A stretch of 14,074 bases of DNA from NCBI GenBank assembly GCA_947258905.1, contig CAMYKF010000034.1:1-14074 (forward strand), read 5' to 3'. This document shows, piece after piece, positions 7,997 to 14,074 of this stretch. The stretch comes from an uncultured Pirellulaceae bacterium (GTDB taxonomy: Bacteria; Planctomycetota; Planctomycetia; Pirellulales; Pirellulaceae). The translations under genes and the position numbers were made by a program. The stretch's first letter is position 1; every line of letters begins with the position of its first letter. The notes under the pieces were generated by a model. The model made no database searches, was not told the origin of the DNA, and worked only from the letters and a program-made list of their open reading frames with translations.

Positions 7997-8318
7997 ACTA
8001 CCAGTCTCCAGATAAAGGTTGAAAGGTGACGTGGCGTCTGTCGAAGCCCAATTGAAAGGTATTTCAATAATTCACATTTGGCATCAAAATAAATCGGCGG
8101 GCAGGTGAAAATGGGCTTTTGCACAAAATGCTACTCCGATGAAATTTTGCAACGCCAACCGGCGCGAGTTGCGGAAAAGCCACGAAATCGCAGCCAGCCC
8201 GTTGCCCCTGTCACCTGTTTTTGCATCGCTATCTATCGGCGGAAACACCGTATCGCGACATGCCGGGACAGGTCAGTTAGAATCACGCATTTCCAGCCGC
8301 CCTGCCCAGTGAGTACTC
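7997..8318. promoter_or_regulatory. Divergent control region between the Tad cluster and the PQQ/PhoD pair
   Basis: This 322-bp gap holds no convincing gene. It is AT-rich in the middle (about 8050-8095), unlike its surroundings. A perfect inverted repeat ATTGAAA-GGTA-TTTCAAT lies at 8051-8068, 55 bases or more before the Tad-side start. It could be an operator or a leader hairpin. No clear promoter could be assigned to the Tad side. Confidence 0.5.
8255..8283 (+). promoter_or_regulatory. Candidate sigma70-like promoter for the PQQ/esterase gene
   Basis: GCGACA at 8255-8260 matches four of six -35 bases. A 17-bp spacer separates it from TAGAAT at 8278-8283, which matches five of six -10 bases. 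Transcription would begin near 8290, giving a leader of about 30 bases before the ATG at 8319. Planctomycete promoters are poorly characterised, so this is tentative. Confidence 0.35.
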
Positions 8319-10733
8319 ATGAGTCATACAGCAGCCCTGTTCCTTTTGCTCGCCACCATTGTGATCATCGGCACTTCAAGCCCACTCAAGGCTCAGGATT
8401 GGACCTCGATTCGGGGCAATGATGGCCGGGGGTCGGCCAATCCGGGCGGCATCCTTTCGCAAACTTCCAACGTCGAACTGAAAGTCCGCTGGAAGAAGGA
8501 ACTGGGTAGCGGTTACTCCAGCGTCGTCGTAGCCGGCGATCACGTGATCGCAGCGTTTACCGATAACAAGAACGACAACATCGCCAGTCTGGACCGCGAC
8601 ACCGGTGCGACTCGCTGGCAAACGTCCATCGGACCGCACTCCCGCGGTGAAAATGGCTCTTTTGACGGGCCCATCGCTACACCGCTGGTTCACGACGATC
8701 ACGTTTACGCGTTGGACCCCGGCGGCAAACTGGTTTGTCTTGAGTTGGCAAACGGCCACGAGGTCTGGTCGGTGCACCTGGTCGATGATCTGGAATCGGC
8801 AAAGCCGCTGTACGGATTTGCCACTTCGCCCATCGCAGTCGGCGATACGCTGGTCGTGCAGACGGGCGTCAAGGAGAAATCGCTGGCTGGCTTCGATGCC
8901 AAAACGGGAGAAGTCAAATGGGCGGTCAGCAATGACGCCATCAATTCACAGACTCCGGTCGCCATGAACTTTTTTGGCACCGATATCGTGCTGGCCGCTG
9001 GCGGCAAGAAACTGACCGGTGTCGATCCGGCCAACGGCAATGTGCTGTTTGAATACGAGCACGGCGGTGGCAATGCCGCAGCCGTTGTACCGGTGCCCAT
9101 CAACGACAACCGCGTCGTCCTGACACTGGATGATACTTTCTCCAAAGCGGTTTCCCTGCGACCGGGAGACGAAAACAAAATCGAAGTCTCCGAGGAATGG
9201 CAGGACCGGTCGATAAAGAACACTTACAACGTCCCGGCCCTGACGGGCGGCCATCTGTTTGCCTACTCGACGCGCATCCTTACTGCGGTTGATCCAGACA
9301 CGGGACGCGCCGTATGGAAAAGCCGCGAGCCGGGTGACGGATTCCTGATCGCCATCGATGGACACGCAATTATCAACACCAAGGCGGGCGGATTGCATGT
9401 AGCGCGAGCCACGGGTGATGGCTATCAGGAAGTCGCCGCCATCCCCGACCTGTTCTCGGATCGTGTCTGGTCCATCCCGGCCTACAGCGACAATGCGATC
9501 TACCTGCGCAGCCTTGGCGAGGTCGCTTGCGTAGATATCGTATCGACGGAATCGACTCTGGCTGCCGGATCCGACCAGCCGTTACCGATGGGCGCCAGTT
9601 TCTCGCAGTTCATTGCCAGTGTGCATGAAGCTTCTGAATCAGACCGCAAATCCGTACTCGTTGACCGATGGCTCGACGGTTTGGAGTCCACGCCGTGGAT
9701 CGAGGACCAAATCGTGCATTTTGTTTATCGCGGCCCCGGACAAGATGTAGCCGTAGCCAGCGACATCTTTGGTGCTCGTCAGGAACAACCCATGCGTCGT
9801 GTCGAAGGCACCGATCTGTTTATTTACACGGCACCCCTGGAATCAGACCAACGCGCCAACTACATGTTCCTGGTTGATTACCAGCCGCAAACGGATTCGC
9901 GTAACCCGCGCACCACCACCAGCAGTGTCTACGCGGGTGAGATGGAATTCGCAGTGCGACTGCCAGATTCCGATCCGCTGGAGATGTCCTGGTTTGGCAT
10001 GCCCGAGTGGCAGGAACCAGATTACCTGCAAACCATGCCGAAAGAACTGATCCTTGCAGGCCAGTTGACCACGCACACGGTTGAGACTGAGGCCATGGAG
10101 GACGGCCTGGAAGTCAAAGTCTACTTGCCGCCCCAATACGCAGCGGATGAGACGACACGCTTTCGCAGTGTATTTATCTTTGGAGGTCCTGCTGCCCAAC
10201 AGGACGGAAAGCTGCCCAGAGCGGTCGATAACCTGTTTTCCATTTCAAATGTCGAGCCCGCCATCCTGGTGTTTGTAGACCTGCCCCCAATGCCGGGAGC
10301 CGACCAGATACTCGTCAGCGACCTGATTCCCTCGCTCGATGCCGATTTTCGAACCGTTTCCAGTCGAGAAGGACGCAGCGTCGCGGGATTTGGATTCGCC
10401 GCCGGGCCGGCCGCAGGTCTTCTCGTGCAGCATCCCGACAAGTTCAGTGGAGCAGCATTGTATTCGCCATTAATGTTCGGACCACAAGTTGCGATGATCC
10501 AACAAGGTTTGGCCGACATCAGCGAACCGACCGGGGTTTACATCGAATGGGGCCGCTTCGACCTGTTCAATCCGCATGAGAACTGGGACGTCCGCAACAT
10601 GTCCAGCGATCTGCTCGAACAATGCGAGGCCAACGAAAACCTGAGTGTCAGTGGCGGGATGGTCAACGATTCCACTGACTGGGCCAGCTGGCGTAATCGC
10701 TACCGCGAAATGTTGAGTGTGGGCGGCGAGTAG
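8319..10733 (+). CDS. Secreted PQQ-like beta-propeller fused to a degenerate esterase-fold domain
   Basis: The protein has 804 residues. A signal peptide spans about 1-25 (hydrophobic core ALFLLLATIVIIG, end PLKAQ). Residues about 27-410 form a BamB-like PQQ propeller with repeats such as ALDPGGKLVCLELANGHEVW (131-150), GFDAKTGEVKW, GVDPANGNVLFEY and AVDPDTGRAVWKS. Residues about 455-550 look like the E-set/CBM48-like N-domain of enterochelin-esterase-type enzymes. Residues about 580-800 follow the esterase D/Fes fold: LIPSLDADFRT...REGRSVAG, then the nucleophile elbow. The elbow reads AGFGFAAG (689-696) where active enzymes have GxSxGG, so Ser is Gly692. The expected His before DW near the end is Thr786, while the acid (Asp748) remains. 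It is probably non-hydrolytic and may bind a ligand or act as a scaffold. The phosphatase gene follows after 37 bp. The ATG at 8319 has only a weak GTGAG site. Confidence 0.88.
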   Translation: MSHTAALFLLLATIVIIGTSSPLKAQDWTSIRGNDGRGSANPGGILSQTSNVELKVRWKKELGSGYSSVVVAGDHVIAAFTDNKNDNIASLDRDTGATRWQTSIGPHSRGENGSFDGPIATPLVHDDHVYALDPGGKLVCLELANGHEVWSVHLVDDLESAKPLYGFATSPIAVGDTLVVQTGVKEKSLAGFDAKTGEVKWAVSNDAINSQTPVAMNFFGTDIVLAAGGKKLTGVDPANGNVLFEYEHGGGNAAAVVPVPINDNRVVLTLDDTFSKAVSLRPGDENKIEVSEEWQDRSIKNTYNVPALTGGHLFAYSTRILTAVDPDTGRAVWKSREPGDGFLIAIDGHAIINTKAGGLHVARATGDGYQEVAAIPDLFSDRVWSIPAYSDNAIYLRSLGEVACVDIVSTESTLAAGSDQPLPMGASFSQFIASVHEASESDRKSVLVDRWLDGLESTPWIEDQIVHFVYRGPGQDVAVASDIFGARQEQPMRRVEGTDLFIYTAPLESDQRANYMFLVDYQPQTDSRNPRTTTSSVYAGEMEFAVRLPDSDPLEMSWFGMPEWQEPDYLQTMPKELILAGQLTTHTVETEAMEDGLEVKVYLPPQYAADETTRFRSVFIFGGPAAQQDGKLPRAVDNLFSISNVEPAILVFVDLPPMPGADQILVSDLIPSLDADFRTVSSREGRSVAGFGFAAGPAAGLLVQHPDKFSGAALYSPLMFGPQVAMIQQGLADISEPTGVYIEWGRFDLFNPHENWDVRNMSSDLLEQCEANENLSVSGGMVNDSTDWASWRNRYREMLSVGGE

Positions 10734-10737
10734 ATCC

Positions 10738-10753
10738 GGTGACCAGCGTCACC
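10738..10753 (+). other. Small perfect hairpin between the PQQ and PhoD genes
   Basis: GGTGAC (10738-10743), loop CAGC, and GTCACC (10748-10753) form a perfect 6-bp stem in the 37-bp gap. No T-run follows, so it is unlikely to terminate transcription; it could protect the upstream message from 3' decay or be chance. Confidence 0.4.
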
Positions 10754-10770
10754 ACTAACGTGTCAAAAAC

Positions 10771-12143
10771 ATGAATCACATCTTTTGCGTTGTTTGTTTG
10801 CTGCTCTTCAGCCCGTCTCATGACGGCCCTTTCTTCGCCAGCGGCATCAAGGTAGGCGAATCTACACAGACGACCGCCATCGTCCAGGTGCGTCTTACCG
10901 AAAATGAATCTGCCGATTTCTCGCGGTTGCCGATCTTCACCGAAGGCTTGCCCGTTGGTGAGCAGTCGGCGATCGAGATGCCCGATGATGTAGTGCCGGG
11001 GATGGCCGGTCAGGTTCAAATGGAATACTGGATCGATGGTGACGAGTCTTCACGTCGCTCGACCAACCGGGTGCAGGTAAACGAAACAACCGATTTCACA
11101 CATCAGTTTCGATTGACCGATCTGCAGCCCGGCAGCCAGTACCGGTTTCAGGTGAATGCTCGAGCATCTGCCGACGCTGCTGACACGGCTTCCATCACCG
11201 GTTCCTTGCGTACCGCACCCCAGGCCAGCGTATCAGCACCGGTGACGTTCATCGTGACGACCTGCCAGGCGGTCCGCAGTGTGGATGCAGGCCGGGACGG
11301 GCATGTTGCCTATCAGCAAATGCTGGAATTCGAGCCCGACTTCTTTGTTCACACCGGTGACATTGTGTATTACGACAAGGTGCCTTTGGCGCGCTCGGCC
11401 AGTCAGGCCCGCGCCAAATGGCACTTGATGTTTGCCTACGGCCACCAGCGAAACTTTCATCGCTTTGTCACTTCGTACTTTATGAAAGACGATCACGACA
11501 CGTTGAAAAACGATTGCTGGCCGGGGCAGCGCTACGGCGATTTGACGTTTGAACAGGGATGCGAGATCTTCCGCCAGCAGGTTTGCATGGGCGATTCGAC
11601 TTATCGCACGATTCGCTGGGGTCGCGACGTGCAGATCTGGTTAACGGAAAACCGTGACTTCCGTTCCTCCAACCGCGACCCCGACGGGCCCGACAAGACG
11701 ATTCTCGGACAACCGCAAAAGGACTGGTTGTTGCGAACCGTGACGGAGTCCGACGCGACGTTCAAATTCATTATCAGTCCCGGTCCGATCGTCGGTCCCG
11801 ACAAACGTGGCAAGGCCGACAATCATTCCAACGCAGCCTTTGCGCACGAAGGCCAGCAGTTGCGAGACTTCATCGCCACTCAGCCCAACACTTACATCAT
11901 CTGCGGCGACCGGCACTGGCAATACCACTCGGTCCACCCCACCGGCATCGAGGAATTTTCCTGCGGAGCCCTGGTCGATGCGAACAGTCGTTTCATCGCT
12001 ACTTCAGCGACAAGGGCGGCTTCTTGGTGGTGTCAGTCGAAGGCGATCAGGCGACCGCTCAATGGGTTCACTCTGGCGAAATCAATGACGCAACCGGATT
12101 GCCTCGGGTATTGCACACCGAACGGTTTGTGGCCAGACGTTAA
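10771..12143 (+). CDS. PhoD-like metallophosphatase (alkaline phosphatase D family), frame break near codon 407
   Basis: This is a predicted exported phosphatase or phosphodiesterase. A hydrophobic signal segment opens it (IFCVVCLLLF), followed by an Fn3-like PhoD N-domain (about 25-148; DLQPGSQYRFQVNA). The catalytic part has TTCQAVRS (163-170), HTGDIVYYD (194-202), KDDHD (239-243) and CGDRHWQYHS (378-387), the expected metal-ligand blocks, all intact. After DANSR (403-407) frame 0 turns into Cys/Trp/Ser-rich sequence running to 12213. The frame shifted by two bases gives FHRYFSDKGGFLVVSV...GEINDATGLPRVL...FVARR and stops at TAA 12141-12143; GGFL.V.V is the usual C-terminal strand of the family. 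A loss of one base (or 3n+1) near 11986-11993 explains this. No metal-site residue is lost. It is probably co-transcribed with the PQQ gene. The substrate is unknown. Confidence 0.88.
11986..11996 (+). other. Frame break in the PhoD-like gene
   Basis: Frame 0 encodes ...SCGALVDANSR up to 11991; the family C-terminus resumes in the other frame from TTT at 11991 (FHRYFSDKGGFL). The missing amount must be 3n+1 bases. From memory of the family, the stretch between DANSR and HRYF seems short, so more than one base may be missing. The shift has the same sign as the one in the kinase gene. Confidence 0.82.
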
Positions 12144-12238
12144 CGGATTGCCCGCGAATGATTCCTTGTCTTGTCATTGTCCTTGTCAGTCAGCAGCGGC
12201 CGGGCAAGAGTAAGGCACAAATTGAGAAACTGCTTTTC
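12144..12238. repeat. TTGTCN tandem units in a convergent intergenic gap
   Basis: Four TTGTC copies at 12166-12188 (TTGTC, TTGTCA, TTGTCC, TTGTCA) follow the corrected phosphatase stop by 22 bases. ATTGTCCTTGTC plus the next bases (12176-12196) match the minus strand of 1514-1535 with one gap and one substitution, so the two places share an element. No terminator hairpin with a T-run is visible in this gap. Confidence 0.5.
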
Positions 12239-13222
12239 CTATCGGCCGGTTCGCGCAGGCACGTCTTTTTCATCCTCGATCTCTCCGACCAGTTCTTCCA
12301 GGACATCTTCCAGAGTCACCAGGCCCACGGTGGTTTGATTGTCTCGTACGATTGCCAGGTGGATGTGCTTGTCGCGAAACAGAAGCAGCAATTCATCGGA
12401 TCGCAGGTTGGCGGGGACGGTCAGGCTCGGGCGACAAACGGTCGTCACGCATTCGTCCTCATTTCCTTCCGCCACGGCCTGCAAAATATCCCGGCTCAAT
12501 ACCAGGCCGACCACATCGTCGCTTGATGTGCCAAAAACCGGATAGCGTGAAAAAGCGTGCTGAAAGACACGAGTCGAGGCATCCCGGATCGTGTCCGTGC
12601 TGTTGACGGCGATGACATTTTTCAGCGGCGTCATGATGTCCCGGGCTGACAGGTCGTTAAGCAGAAAGGCTCTGCGTACAAGCTGCCTTTCATCGCTTTC
12701 AATATAACCCTTGCGGCGACCGATAGAGGCCAGCGTACGAATCTGAACCTCGGTACCGATGCGTCGCTCGCCTTTGGTGAACAGTTTGGATATCCATTCG
12801 AGCGCGAAGACCAGCGGATACATCAGCAGGATCAACACGCGAATAACGGGAGCCGACCAGCGGCTTAACACGGGGGCGTAGTGGCTGCCGATCGATTTCG
12901 GAATGATTTCCGAAAAAACGATCGTCCCCAGCGTGAGCACGATCACCACGATGCCGATGGAGGCGTCACCATACAACTGGATTGCCTGGCGGCCAGTCAT
13001 AATCGGCCCCAGAATATTGATGGTATTCGTAAAGATGACGATGACGACCAGTGCCTGCGTCATGTGACTGGTGATTTTTTTCAGCGCGTCGGAACCCCAC
13101 GCTCCCCGCAATCGCATCTCTTCAACTTCAATGTGTGACACGTTGAGCACTGCCGCTTCGACCGCCGCCATAAAACCAGACAGGGCAATGAACGTGATAA
13201 CAATCAGTACTAGTTCCAGCAT
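12239..13222 (-). CDS. CNNM/DUF21 transmembrane protein with CBS pair (CorB/CorC-like)
   Basis: The protein has 327 residues. The N-terminal CNNM (DUF21) membrane domain spans about 1-145: hydrophobic segments near 2-25, 56-75, 87-110 and 122-143, with ALSGFMAAVEAAVL (13-26) and the conserved FSEIIPKSIG (103-112). After a helical linker (ESDERQLVRRAFLLNDLSARDIM, 175-197) comes a CBS pair at about 197-255 and 262-318, each closing with GLV...DIL/DVLEELVGEI. The family handles Mg2+ (and perhaps Co2+) transport or its control, with nucleotide sensing by the CBS pair. The C-terminal CorC_HlyC domain of many relatives is absent; the protein ends shortly after CBS2. The start ATG 13220-13222 has GTGGGG upstream. 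It converges with the phosphatase and diverges from the methyltransferase-like gene. Confidence 0.92.
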   Translation of the reverse strand: MLELVLIVITFIALSGFMAAVEAAVLNVSHIEVEEMRLRGAWGSDALKKITSHMTQALVVIVIFTNTINILGPIMTGRQAIQLYGDASIGIVVIVLTLGTIVFSEIIPKSIGSHYAPVLSRWSAPVIRVLILLMYPLVFALEWISKLFTKGERRIGTEVQIRTLASIGRRKGYIESDERQLVRRAFLLNDLSARDIMTPLKNVIAVNSTDTIRDASTRVFQHAFSRYPVFGTSSDDVVGLVLSRDILQAVAEGNEDECVTTVCRPSLTVPANLRSDELLLLFRDKHIHLAIVRDNQTTVGLVTLEDVLEELVGEIEDEKDVPARTGR

Positions 13223-13548
13223 GACAACCCCACCCTATCTTCGGGATGAGCGCAAAGGTTCGTTTCTTACTGCCACGACATCATGATCGATCATGAACGA
13301 CCGGATTTGAATCGGTGTGCCAGAATGGGCGAATTCGCACAGCTTGCCGCATATAAGTCGCAGGGTGCACATGTTTGCCAGGGTTTGGCCGTCGCAAGAT
13401 CGTCGCGTCATTCGATTGGGTATGCGTTGAGGACCCGCGATCAGCCGGAAATAACTCTGTCAGGCAGTTTCGCCTGGTGCTCGTGTATCCCTCCGTGATT
13501 TTCGTCACGCGCCCGTTAATGATTGCCTCGCAAAACGGATTGCTTTTT
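13223..13548. other. Divergent intergenic region with a 16-bp palindrome
   Basis: This 326-bp region separates divergent genes and shows no convincing coding sequence; frames across it are compositionally odd or antisense to the next gene. It contains the perfect palindrome TCATGATCGATCATGA at 13281-13296, a 10-bp palindrome GCGAATTCGC at 13329-13338, and a short hairpin CAGGC/GCCTG at 13461-13476. Promoters for both flanking genes should lie here, but I could not pick -35/-10 boxes with confidence. Confidence 0.5.
13281..13296. promoter_or_regulatory. Perfect 16-bp palindrome, candidate operator
   Basis: TCATGATCGATCATGA is self-complementary over all 16 bases. It lies 59 bp upstream of the CNNM/CBS start and about 250 bp upstream of the methyltransferase-like gene. 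Position and symmetry fit a binding site for a dimeric regulator; no regulator gene is in the window. Confidence 0.35.
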
Positions 13549-14074
13549 ATGTCCGAGGCTGAACATTTGCCGCTCTTCCGCATTGGCTATTTCAACTGGT
13601 GGCTGGTTGCGGCCTATGTCGTGCTGGTCGGGGTATTCCTGTATGGGGTGCTGCGGCCGCGACGCAAAAGCGAGTGGAAATCGGCGGGCGTCGCGCAGGC
13701 CTGGGTGATCGCGCTGTATGCCGAGATGTACGGACTGCCACTGACGGCGTACCTGGTGATGGGCGTGTTGGGTCATTCGCAAGCGGATGCAGAGACCCAT
13801 TTCAACGGTCACCTGTGGCCAGTTTTGCTGGGCATTGACCAATCGGTGGTCGAGCAAGCCCAGTTCATTACGACCGTCGTCGGCCAGACGCTGATTCTTG
13901 TCGGAGCGATACTCGCCCTGGTCGGTTGGCGGCAAATCTACAAGGCGGTACGCAGAAACGAAATCGCCGATACAGGGCTTTACCGCTATATACGGCATCC
14001 CCAGTACACCGGTTTCTTTCTGTTCCTGTTGGGCAGCGTGATTAACTGGCCAACGTTGCCCACGTTGCTGATGC
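13549..14074 (+). CDS. Isoprenylcysteine methyltransferase-like membrane protein, 3' end cut by window
   Basis: An open frame of 175 codons runs off the window with no stop. Hydrophobic spans lie at about 14-32 (WWLVAAYVVLVGVFLYGVL), 45-70 (VAQAWVIALYAEMYGLPLTAYLVMG) and 110-130 (TLILVGAILALVGW). They are followed by GLYRYIRHPQYTGFFLFLLG, matching the 'G.Y...RHP.Y.g' signature of the ICMT/NnrU/PEMT-like methyltransferase superfamily, which binds SAM at the membrane. The Arg-His-Pro motif is intact. The substrate is unknown; bacterial members often act on lipids or small molecules rather than prenylated proteins. The start is uncertain: ATG 13549 is used, but in-frame ATG 13519 and GTG 13495 also exist and no clear ribosome site decides. 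The remaining C-terminal part, with the SAM-binding end, lies outside the window. Confidence 0.8.
   Translation, partial: MSEAEHLPLFRIGYFNWWLVAAYVVLVGVFLYGVLRPRRKSEWKSAGVAQAWVIALYAEMYGLPLTAYLVMGVLGHSQADAETHFNGHLWPVLLGIDQSVVEQAQFITTVVGQTLILVGAILALVGWRQIYKAVRRNEIADTGLYRYIRHPQYTGFFLFLLGSVINWPTLPTLLM

Noticed and set aside
13300..13316. tRNA T-arm-like sequence on the minus strand (loop TTCAAAT)
   Set aside because: The stem has a mismatch and no matching acceptor, D or anticodon arms occur at the expected distances, so it is not a tRNA.
13516..13998. Long minus-strand open frame
   Set aside because: It is antisense to the methyltransferase-like gene, whose plus-strand product has clear TM segments and an RHP motif.
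1..14074. CRISPR array, transposon or prophage
   Set aside because: No regularly spaced repeats, transposase, integrase or phage-structural genes are seen; the repeats present are isolated palindromes.

Overview
The window looks like ordinary chromosome from a planctomycete, probably of the Pirellulales/Rhodopirellula type. This is inferred from the kinds of genes and repeats, not from a marker gene. The clues are a Ser/Thr kinase with one membrane span and a large extracytoplasmic helical region, a TadE/TadE/TadG set, a secreted PQQ-propeller/esterase fusion next to a PhoD-like phosphatase, and gene-end repeats of the CTCTCCCC...GGGGAGAGG and GTGGCTTCCAGC types. I see no rRNA, tRNA, CRISPR array, transposase, phage gene or plasmid function.

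Layout. 1-260: a repeat-rich intergenic stretch with a perfect 16-bp inverted repeat. 262-666 (-): a small membrane protein of unknown function. 918-1481 (+): a TPR protein. 1565-2509 (+): an RsmB/RsmF-type RNA m5C methyltransferase. 2510-2583: a compound hairpin repeat. 2706-5200 (+): a Ser/Thr protein kinase whose last part is in another frame. 7996-5232 (-): a four-gene cluster with a HAMP-like membrane protein, two TadE-like pseudopilins and a TadG-like protein. 8319-10733 and 10771-12143 (+): a probable two-gene operon with a secreted PQQ-propeller/esterase-fold protein and a PhoD-like phosphatase, the latter also broken near its 3' end. 13222-12239 (-): a CNNM/CBS-pair membrane protein. 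13549-end (+): the start of an isoprenylcysteine-methyltransferase-like membrane protein cut by the window edge.

How the genes relate. The Tad cluster and the PQQ/PhoD pair diverge from a shared 322-bp region (7997-8318), which holds a plausible sigma70-like promoter for the PQQ gene and a perfect inverted repeat. The Tad proteins probably form or prime an envelope-associated pilus, but no tad ATPase, secretin or platform gene is present, so this is only a partial locus. The PQQ and PhoD proteins are both predicted to be exported.

The most solid unusual points are two gene-internal reading-frame breaks. In each, the natural C-terminus is recovered in the frame expected after losing one base (or 3n+1), and the gene's true stop lies upstream of the naive ORF end. 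Next is an esterase-fold domain that has lost its nucleophile Ser and probably its catalytic His, making it a likely pseudo-enzyme fused to a propeller. Several dispersed repeat or hairpin elements also sit just after stop codons. I did not find a clearly new multi-gene system.
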